From HGM05232 sp036661515 (GTDB taxonomy: Bacteria; Bacteroidota; Bacteroidia; Bacteroidales; Muribaculaceae): a stretch of 5,014 bases of DNA. A model generated the notes under the pieces. The model worked only from the letters and a program-made list of their open reading frames with translations. It ran no database searches and was not told where the DNA came from. Below are positions 1 to 5,014 of this stretch, one piece after another. The stretch lies in NCBI GenBank assembly GCA_036661515.1, contig JAVWYO010000136.1, positions 1 to 5,014 on the forward strand, read 5' to 3'. A program made the translations under genes and the position numbers. Each line of letters starts with the position of its first letter. Within the stretch, counting starts at the first letter, position 1.

Positions 1-12
1 TTCTGAAATTTA

Positions 13-53
13 ACCCCATAATGCAGTGAGCTCCGCGAACGCAATTGTGGGGT
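13..53. repeat. Inverted repeat, 10-bp stem, intergenic
   Basis: ACCCCATAAT at 13-22 pairs with ATTGTGGGGT at 44-53. Nine pairs are Watson-Crick and one is G.T, enclosing a 21-base GC-rich loop that contains the palindrome GAGCTC (28-33). It lies more than 100 bases beyond the stop of the SGNH gene. On the minus strand it is followed by TTAAATTTC rather than a clean T-run, so a role as an intrinsic terminator is possible but not shown. It may equally be part of a dispersed intergenic repeat together with the hairpin and heptamers next to it. Confidence 0.55.
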
Positions 54-74
54 AACGTCCTATCCCCCAGCCAT

Positions 75-91
75 GAACGTCGAAGACGTTC
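75..91. repeat. Short perfect hairpin, 7-bp stem
   Basis: GAACGTC (75-81) and GACGTTC (85-91) are perfect inverted repeats around a GAA triloop (TTC on the minus strand). There is no adjacent T-run on either strand, so it does not look like a standard intrinsic terminator. It sits in the same unusually GC-rich block as the larger inverted repeat to its left and the heptamer array to its right. Confidence 0.55.
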
Positions 92-109
92 CACTCCACC
101 CACACCCAA

Positions 110-144
110 AACTCACGACTCAAAACTCATAACTCATAACTCAA
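110..144. repeat. Short tandem heptanucleotide repeat, five units
   Basis: Five consecutive 7-base units are visible: AACTCAC, GACTCAA, AACTCAT, AACTCAT, AACTCAA. On the minus strand the unit reads ATGAGTT. Two units are identical and the others differ at one or two positions. Heptanucleotide tandem repeats of this style are known in intergenic DNA of some bacteria; copy number probably varies between strains. No coding function is apparent, and the array begins 25 bases downstream of the last stop codon of the operon. Confidence 0.7.
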
Positions 145-168
145 TATTAAAAAGAAAGCTATATAAAT

Positions 169-1086
169 CTATTCTGAAATAATCGCATTTATTTTTAACG
201 ATAATTTCTTCGCTCCATATTCACTTAGATGGTCTGAATCATAAAAATCAATATCTGTATAAGATAATGTATCACTAAAATAATCTAAATATCTTATATT
301 ATTATATTTACGGCAAAATGTATTTATTATGCCATACATTTTTGCCAATTGCTTTTTATCAATATTCTTAAGATAAGAGGCTCTCACTGGAGTTGTTACC
401 AATATTAATTGAATCCCCATTTTATGTGTAAGTGATGCTATATCACCTAAATAGGTAATATTTCTACGCATAATTTCTCCTTCAAAGTCTTTTGATAAAT
501 GAAGTGATGCCCTCGTTGCGCCATTATCCCAATCATTTTTAGCTCTATTGTTTAGATAATACATTTTACTCATGCCTGTAGGCGTTAATTGTATCAGGTC
601 TTTATGATATATATAATGCTGTTTTAGTTTATCTATTGCGGTATTGAAATTAGATAACTCATAATGCTGCTTTGTAAACACGCCATACTCTGGATAATCC
701 ATATAGAGTGTATATGCTATTTCTCTAAACCATTCTTCACCATCTTTCAGTTCTTCAAAAAAAGTGGAATATGAAATGGGAAGAATTACGTATCGCAATT
801 TTGGCGATTTGGGAATAAATTTGTGGGCAAGATAATCATCAATGCACAGTGGTTGGCTCACGTTGGCAGCATTAAACGTATTAAGCGTAAAGCACGATGG
901 GTCAAGCCCCATATATGCGTGGGAACTACCAAGAATTAATATTTGTAATGAATCTTGCAACTCTTGCAAACGTGCATATTTATATTTATATGAGTTAGGG
1001 ACCTGCCTGGCAGCATATTCTGTAATTCCGAGAATTAAGCAAACGGGAATAATAAAGATTATTGAAAGTTTAATAAATCGTTTCAT
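169..1086 (-). CDS. SGNH/DltD-like membrane-anchored acyltransferase or esterase
   Basis: This 305-residue protein is probably the last enzyme of the pathway, moving an acyl group onto or off an envelope glycan on the periplasmic side. It starts with a short basic segment (Lys2, Arg3, Lys6) and one hydrophobic helix at about residues 5-22, which suggests a membrane anchor with the domain outside. SGNH signatures are seen in order: block I ILGSSHA (51-57; Ser55 is the expected nucleophile), an Asn-containing stretch FNAANVSQP (71-79), and a C-terminal DSDH (283-286) that fits the family DxxH pair Asp283/His286. A canonical GxND block III is not obvious. At 305 residues it is shorter than Gram-positive DltD (about 400). 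The ATG lies 6 nt after the MBOAT stop, and MBOAT-SGNH pairing is a recurrent arrangement in polysaccharide acylation. Fold and role are well supported; the substrate is unknown. Confidence 0.85.
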   Translation of the reverse strand: MKRFIKLSIIFIIPVCLILGITEYAARQVPNSYKYKYARLQELQDSLQILILGSSHAYMGLDPSCFTLNTFNAANVSQPLCIDDYLAHKFIPKSPKLRYVILPISYSTFFEELKDGEEWFREIAYTLYMDYPEYGVFTKQHYELSNFNTAIDKLKQHYIYHKDLIQLTPTGMSKMYYLNNRAKNDWDNGATRASLHLSKDFEGEIMRRNITYLGDIASLTHKMGIQLILVTTPVRASYLKNIDKKQLAKMYGIINTFCRKYNNIRYLDYFSDTLSYTDIDFYDSDHLSEYGAKKLSLKINAIISE

Positions 1087-1092
1087 AATTTA

Positions 1093-2505
1093 TTAGAATT
1101 GTGAATATATAAACGTCGTTTGTTTGCCCGAAAAAAATATGATAGCAAGGATTATCATATAATAACAGGTCCATCTAATTACTCGTGACTTAAAGGGTAG
1201 ACTTTCAATAGGAAACTCTTTTTTGCGGCCAACCCATTCAATACCTATTAAGATTACTACAAAAACAAAAGTCTTTATATTAGCAATTTCTGGCACGCTA
1301 AACAGTGACCTTGAAAACATGTGATAGTAATAATCCCATGCTTGCGAGATATCGCCAGCACGAAAGATGACTACTATAATCGACATTAATAAAAATGTAA
1401 ATATCATATTTATAAAAGTCCTTAATCGGCCTCGCTCTTTTGTCCTCCCTATGAGAATTAATGGTATAAAAAACAAGCCATTGATTAATCCATGTATCAC
1501 ATAAGTCCAATTTGCACCATGCCACAGCCCAACAAAGGCAAAGTTTATTAGAACGGCAATGATAGCTCCTAATTTCCCATATTTACGCATGATAAATGAT
1601 AATGGCGTAAAAACATAGTCTGTGAGCCACGATGTTAAGGAGATATGCCAACGATGCCAAAAATCAGCGATATTTGTCGCAAAAAGTGGATAATTGAAAT
1701 TCTGTGTCACTTGTAGTCCAAGCAAACGTGCAAACCCTATCGCAATATCTGAATATCCTGAGAAGTCGGCATATAGCTGAATAAGATAAAGGCAAGCTCC
1801 TATCAACAACGTACTCCCTGAGTGCATTTCTGCATTCCCAAAATAAATATTTACGATAACGGCACAATTATCGGCTACTACAAATTTCTTGAATAATCCC
1901 CACAGTATCTGCTGGCAACCAATAATAGCCTTGCCATAATTAAACTCTCGCGCAACTTTTAATTGACCGATAAAGTTACCAGGTCTATCAATAGGTCCTG
2001 CGATTATACAAGGGAAGAATGCAATATAGGTCGAAAACATAACCACATTTTCTTGTGGCTCATATTCTTCATTGTAAATATCTATCAAATAGCTAATTAA
2101 TCTAAAGGTATAAAAGCTGATTCCTATGGGCGCGAATATCTGTACAAGAGAATATGTAACATTAATATTTAGCATATTCATAAATGAAACAACCGACCCT
2201 ATAAAGAAATTTGTGTATTTAAAATATCCAAGCATTAACAACGCTATGGCAAGCCCAAGCCACAAAATATATTTCTTATTATTTTCGTTATTTGTCAAGA
2301 ATATCATGCGTCCTAATTTGAAAAAAACAAGACTACTTGCAACAAGTAGAATTAGAAATTTTACATCAAAAAAGGCATAAAACACGAGGCTTGACGCTAA
2401 CAGTATATAGTTTTGAAATACTTTTTTATCCTTAACCGATGGTAACCAATAGATAAAAAAGACAACTACAAAAAATAATACAAAAGATATTGAAGTTAAT
2501 GGCAT
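1093..2505 (-). CDS. MBOAT O-acyltransferase (AlgI/DltB-like)
   Basis: This 470-residue polytopic inner-membrane protein has roughly eleven or more hydrophobic segments spread from residue 3 to 459. Family motifs are clear: GISFYTFRLISYLID (128-142), FFPCIIAGPIDR (163-174; GPIDR resembles DltB), QLYADFSGYSDIAIG (243-257), FWHRWHISLT (282-291) and GLWHGANW (326-333). His329 in WHGANW is the expected catalytic histidine, and His284/His287 match the second conserved pair. Its length matches the AlgI group. In the pathway it should take an acyl group from the cytosolic carrier protein and deliver it across the membrane to the SGNH partner encoded 6 nt downstream. The last six residues, FIYSQF (465-470), resemble the C-terminal motif of DltX, with Tyr467 as candidate acyl-accepting residue. 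The ATG follows the carrier-protein stop by 6 nt, with a TAAGG immediately upstream. The transferred group cannot be read from the sequence. Confidence 0.93.
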   Translation of the reverse strand: MPLTSISFVLFFVVVFFIYWLPSVKDKKVFQNYILLASSLVFYAFFDVKFLILLVASSLVFFKLGRMIFLTNNENNKKYILWLGLAIALLMLGYFKYTNFFIGSVVSFMNMLNINVTYSLVQIFAPIGISFYTFRLISYLIDIYNEEYEPQENVVMFSTYIAFFPCIIAGPIDRPGNFIGQLKVAREFNYGKAIIGCQQILWGLFKKFVVADNCAVIVNIYFGNAEMHSGSTLLIGACLYLIQLYADFSGYSDIAIGFARLLGLQVTQNFNYPLFATNIADFWHRWHISLTSWLTDYVFTPLSFIMRKYGKLGAIIAVLINFAFVGLWHGANWTYVIHGLINGLFFIPLILIGRTKERGRLRTFINMIFTFLLMSIIVVIFRAGDISQAWDYYYHMFSRSLFSVPEIANIKTFVFVVILIGIEWVGRKKEFPIESLPFKSRVIRWTCYYMIILAIIFFSGKQTTFIYSQF

Positions 2506-2511
2506 GCCTTA

Positions 2512-2751
2512 CTATAATTTTGATTGGATTAACTCAATTAGAGTACCCATGTTTTTTAGCTTATTGAGTTCGCGTAACTTAAATCTAATATTAAAATGCT
2601 CTTCTATCTTTGATATTATCGCCATGTGCGATAAGGAATCCCACCCATCAACATCTTTTGCCGACATTTCATCGCTCATGTCGAAATTATTATGTTTTAA
2701 TACCCCATTAAGGATTGTTCTTATAATCCTTTTTAATTCCTCTTTTTCCAT
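2512..2751 (-). CDS. Acyl carrier protein (DltC-like aminoacyl carrier)
   Basis: This 79-residue acidic protein has the size and four-helix pattern of phosphopantetheine carrier proteins. The attachment motif GWDSLSHM spans residues 36-43, and Ser39 is the predicted 4'-phosphopantetheine site. The preceding segment MSAKDVDGWDSL resembles stand-alone carriers found with AMP ligases and MBOATs; DltC proteins more often have LLDS before the serine. No phosphopantetheinyl transferase is encoded here, so a housekeeping enzyme elsewhere must activate it. It starts 7 nt after the GNAT stop and ends 6 nt before the MBOAT start, midway between the cytosolic loading enzymes and the membrane export enzymes. 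It probably carries the activated amino acid from the ligase to the MBOAT. Confidence 0.92.
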   Translation of the reverse strand: MEKEELKRIIRTILNGVLKHNNFDMSDEMSAKDVDGWDSLSHMAIISKIEEHFNIRFKLRELNKLKNMGTLIELIQSKL

Positions 2752-2758
2752 ATCATTA

Positions 2759-3427
2759 TTATTTCTTAATTACTAATTCCATGCCTATCTTTTCGTTGCA
2801 TGGGAAATTATCCATTACAACTTGTGCTGTGCTTTTTGTTGAACAAGATACCTTAAAGCCTAATTTATTAAAGCATTTATAAGCAGCCATATTTGATTTA
2901 TACAACTGACGCTGTGCCAATTGTAATGATGGCATTTGCTCCAACGCGTTAGATATGTGCGCCACATATAATGCTTGGCTAATACCATTCCCTCTATACT
3001 CGGCATCTACATAAAGATATTCAAATTGTAGTGTCATCAGAGTGCGAGGTATATATAAATCACTAATTATAGAACTTATTTCATGAAGTTTAAATAAATA
3101 CTGTTTTGGCAAAGTATAATTCATTAAATTAGCTCTCAATATTCCCGAAGGTTGCTCATCTTCATTAAGCCCCTCAATCCACGCACCAGCAGCACCAATT
3201 GGCTCATGCCTATCATTTTCGGCAATAAGAAAGCTACTTATTGAATATTCACAACCATCAATCTCTTCTAAAAGCATTTTACCCAAAATCTCGCGCCATT
3301 CTTGTTCTGGCATAGATAGGCATGATGCTAATCCAAGTCGCGGTGTTCCACTCTTTTCTGCTTTAGTGATAGTTTGGATTATAAAATCTATATCATCAAT
3401 CGTTGCTTTTCTGATTATTTTATCCAT
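2759..3427 (-). CDS. GNAT-family N-acyltransferase
   Basis: This is a 222-residue protein counted from the ATG at 3427. An in-frame TTG at 3433 would add two residues, but ATG is the more likely start and gives an 8-nt overlap with the end of the ligase gene, a typical translational-coupling geometry. The N-terminus (IIRKATIDDIDFI) is a usual GNAT beta-1/alpha-1 opening. Motif A lies at about 133-153: FEYLYVDAEYRGNG, with the acetyl-CoA pyrophosphate-binding loop RGNGIS at 145-150. Motif B follows as NMAAYKCFNKLGF (179-191), with Tyr183 at the usual general-acid position. The middle (about 75-130) is longer than in minimal GNATs and may form the substrate pocket. Its place between the ligase and the carrier protein suggests that it acylates the amino group of the activated amino acid or of a precursor. 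Substrate and acyl donor are unproven. Confidence 0.87.
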   Translation of the reverse strand: MDKIIRKATIDDIDFIIQTITKAEKSGTPRLGLASCLSMPEQEWREILGKMLLEEIDGCEYSISSFLIAENDRHEPIGAAGAWIEGLNEDEQPSGILRANLMNYTLPKQYLFKLHEISSIISDLYIPRTLMTLQFEYLYVDAEYRGNGISQALYVAHISNALEQMPSLQLAQRQLYKSNMAAYKCFNKLGFKVSCSTKSTAQVVMDNFPCNEKIGMELVIKK

Positions 3428-4907
3428 TTTCAACGATTTCTTTTAACTTATTCCTATCAATCTTACCATTATTATTCAAAGGAAAATTTTGCAAACAATG
3501 AATAATATTGGGTATCATATATGGCGGTAATTTAGATTTTAAATAAGATCTAACATCTTCAACCTCAGCGTCAATATCATCAATAAATAAAGCTATTTCA
3601 TCACTTTCTTGATTATTCTTAAAAACAATAGCAATAGCATTTGCACCATTAAGTAAAGTAGTGGCATGATGCTCTATTTCACCTAATTCTATCCTATATC
3701 CTTGAATTTTAGCTTGGAAATCTTTACGCTCAATATATAGGAAATCGCCATCTTTGTCACACTTGCACATATCGCCAGTTCGATAATAACGTATCCCATT
3801 CTTAGTAAAAAATGACTCCTCATTCTTTTTATTATTTTTCCAATATCCAGGAGTTAAGAAATCACCCGACAAGCATAATTCTCCTATTGTATCAATTGAT
3901 AATTCATTGCAATTATCATCAAATAGCGTCATCGATGTATTATTCATTGATTTACCTATTGATAATATATCATTGTAAGTCTTATTATCATGCTCTCTAC
4001 TATATCGATAGCGCGTGCAGAATATAGTATTTTCTGTCGGACCATATACATTATCAATAAAAGCATTAGGAATACACCTACTCCACTCTTTTAGGAGTGG
4101 AGCTGGAAGTGCTTCGCCACAGAATAAATTGTATTTTAACGATGGAGCATTAATTTCATCAAAATAGGCACGTAAGAATCGTATTGTTGATGGCACCATA
4201 AGGGCAAATGTCAGCTCTTCATCTTCCAGTAATTCTGCTATATAAGCATATTTTATACAATCGTAGGGAACAGGATATACACATGCACCCTTTAGCAATG
4301 GAATTAAATATGATATTACCGATAGGTCAAATGTCAAATCAAAGGCTTGTAAACACCTATCTTTTGCCGATAATTCATAGCCTAACGCCCAAAAGGATTC
4401 GACAAATGCTAAGACATTCTTTCTACTTATAGGAACACCTTTAGGTTGACCTGTACTACCAGAAGTAAATAAAATATAAGCAAATTTATCATCAGATATA
4501 TCTTCATTTAATTCTAAGTCTAAATATGAATCTTGTAACAACGCCGGTGCAATTATCTCCTCGTTCGTGAAACGACTTTGCGCACTTGAATCAATAATAT
4601 ATTTTATTTCAACTTGCTCAATTATATCATCACATCGCTCAATTGGCATTTCTGGGTGTAAAGGGATATATGCGTCACCCTCCAGCCATAGGGCTATAAT
4701 TGCCGCATAAGTTTCAATATCGTTATTAGAAACAAGCCCAACGTGCATGTTCATAATACTTTTTTCCTTTAACACTTTCCTTATTTTAGATACAGATAGC
4801 GCTAAATCTTTGTAAGAATAATATTTTTCATTTATATAAAATGAATTATGATTAGAATTACAAAAAGAAATAAGTTGGGAAAGAATTATCGTATTGAATG
4901 AATGCAT
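3420..4907 (-). CDS. Amino-acid adenylating ligase (DltA/NRPS A-domain-like)
   Basis: This 495-residue stand-alone adenylation enzyme should activate a carboxylic acid with ATP and load it as a thioester on the carrier protein encoded two genes downstream. Core motifs appear in order: FTSGSTGQPKG (147-157), FDLTFDLS (189-196), NVYGPTE (286-292), GELCLSGDFLTPGYW (342-356), YRTGD (375-379), KIQGYRIELGEIE (400-412) and NGKID (480-484), with catalytic Lys482. Asp194 in TFDLS is the residue that binds the alpha-amino group in amino-acid-specific members, so an amino acid is the likely substrate. FCGE (262-265) has Cys263 where DltA has a conserved cysteine linked to D-alanine selection; most NRPS A-domains have GGE. 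No condensation or thioesterase domain is present. ATG at 4907 is the first start after an in-frame TAA about 48 bases upstream, and there is no clear Shine-Dalgarno sequence. It is the first gene of the operon. D-alanine is the best guess, not proven. Confidence 0.92.
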   Translation of the reverse strand: MHSFNTIILSQLISFCNSNHNSFYINEKYYSYKDLALSVSKIRKVLKEKSIMNMHVGLVSNNDIETYAAIIALWLEGDAYIPLHPEMPIERCDDIIEQVEIKYIIDSSAQSRFTNEEIIAPALLQDSYLDLELNEDISDDKFAYILFTSGSTGQPKGVPISRKNVLAFVESFWALGYELSAKDRCLQAFDLTFDLSVISYLIPLLKGACVYPVPYDCIKYAYIAELLEDEELTFALMVPSTIRFLRAYFDEINAPSLKYNLFCGEALPAPLLKEWSRCIPNAFIDNVYGPTENTIFCTRYRYSREHDNKTYNDILSIGKSMNNTSMTLFDDNCNELSIDTIGELCLSGDFLTPGYWKNNKKNEESFFTKNGIRYYRTGDMCKCDKDGDFLYIERKDFQAKIQGYRIELGEIEHHATTLLNGANAIAIVFKNNQESDEIALFIDDIDAEVEDVRSYLKSKLPPYMIPNIIHCLQNFPLNNNGKIDRNKLKEIVENG

Positions 4908-4947
4908 ATTAGATGATTTTAGTCGCGCAAATTCATATAGCTGTTTG

Positions 4948-4955
4948 CAAAATTA
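4948..4955 (-). promoter_or_regulatory. Candidate Bacteroidota -7 promoter box for the operon
   Basis: On the minus strand these bases read TAATTTTG, a full match to the Bacteroidota -7 consensus TAnnTTTG. Transcription would begin about 7 bases further on, giving a leader of roughly 30 bases before the ATG at 4907. The -33 region is weak: TTTT instead of TTTG is found 17 bases upstream (4969-4972). The position fits the sole promoter of the five genes, because no other gap in the operon exceeds 7 bases. Confidence 0.5.
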
Positions 4956-4962
4956 GCCTAAA

Positions 4963-4994
4963 TTGTTGAAAATTCATTCATTTTTTCGCAACAA
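4963..4994. repeat. Imperfect inverted repeat over the -33 region
   Basis: TTGTTGAAAA (4963-4972) pairs with TTTT-CG-CAACAA (4983-4994), that is ten base pairs with a 2-base CG bulge and a 10-base loop. It overlaps the expected -33 region just upstream of the candidate -7 box. It could be a repressor operator or the AT-rich end of an upstream transcript. The low GC of the stem argues against a strong terminator, and in AT-rich DNA such a repeat can arise by chance. Confidence 0.3.
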
Positions 4995-5014
4995 TCCACT
5001 ATCAAAACCTACTA

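Larger units (their letters stand above)
169..4907 (-). other. Five-gene dlt-like envelope acylation operon
   Basis: All five genes run leftward with junctions of -8, 7, 6 and 6 nt in transcription order: ligase, GNAT, carrier, MBOAT, SGNH. Three encode soluble cytosolic activation steps, and the last two encode membrane transfer steps, so gene order follows the inferred order of the reactions. There are no internal gaps able to hold a separate promoter or terminator. The target glycan (capsule, O-antigen, exopolysaccharide or lipid A) cannot be told, since no glycosyltransferase or flippase is in view. Confidence 0.85.

Noticed and set aside
1..110. Open minus-strand reading frame through the GC-rich block
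   Set aside because: It has no credible start, runs off the window edge, spans two hairpins and resembles no protein family that I can recognise.
110..144. CRISPR-like array
   Set aside because: The units are 7 bases in direct tandem with no spacers, so it is a short tandem repeat.
140..168. Intrinsic terminator right after the SGNH stop
   Set aside because: The minus strand has a CTTTCTTTTT stretch but no hairpin stem in front of it.
1035..1050. Possible lipobox at Cys16 of the SGNH protein
   Set aside because: The residues before the cysteine are IPV; position -1 is Val rather than Gly, Ala or Ser, so a signal anchor is more likely than a lipoprotein signal.
3428..3433. TTG start two codons upstream of the GNAT ATG
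   Set aside because: ATG at 3427 is a stronger start and the longer form adds only two residues with no domain gain; TTG cannot be fully excluded.
842..4432. Several 67-90 codon open frames antisense or out of frame within the five genes
   Set aside because: They overlap genes with clear family motifs, show no domain features of their own, and are expected by chance in AT-rich coding DNA.

Overview
The window is a single tightly packed, leftward (minus-strand) five-gene operon with an AT-rich promoter region on its right and a short, more GC-rich repeat-bearing intergenic region on its left. AT-rich codon use, starts without clear Shine-Dalgarno sequences, a Bacteroidota-type -7 promoter box (TAnnTTTG) and a surface-modification gene set all suggest a member of the Bacteroidota, probably Bacteroidales. 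This assignment is an inference; no taxonomic marker gene is present.

Reading in the direction of transcription (right to left): promoter region (about 4908-5014); an amino-acid adenylating enzyme of the DltA/NRPS A-domain type (4907-3420); a GNAT acyltransferase (3427-2759); a DltC-like acyl carrier protein (2751-2512); a membrane-bound O-acyltransferase of the AlgI/DltB type (2505-1093); and a membrane-anchored SGNH/DltD-like protein (1086-169). The first two genes overlap by 8 nt and the remaining junctions are only 6-7 nt, so the set is almost certainly co-transcribed and translationally linked. Nothing in the window looks broken or frameshifted.

The set mirrors the Gram-positive dltABCD system for D-alanylation of teichoic acids, but sits in what looks like a Gram-negative genome and has an extra GNAT. 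Inferred pathway: the A-domain enzyme activates an amino acid with ATP and loads it on the phosphopantetheine of the carrier protein (Ser39). The GNAT may acylate the free amino group of the activated amino acid. The MBOAT takes the acyl group across the inner membrane, and the SGNH protein transfers it to an envelope glycan outside. Gram-positive systems also need DltX, a small protein whose C-terminal F-x-Y-x-x-F motif carries a key tyrosine. No dltX gene is visible, but the MBOAT itself ends in FIYSQF, so the DltX function may be built into its C-terminus.

The left 168 bases hold no credible gene. They carry a 10-bp-stem inverted repeat, a 7-bp-stem hairpin and a five-unit heptanucleotide array, in a block that looks like a dispersed intergenic repeat. 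A 9-bp direct repeat brackets this block.
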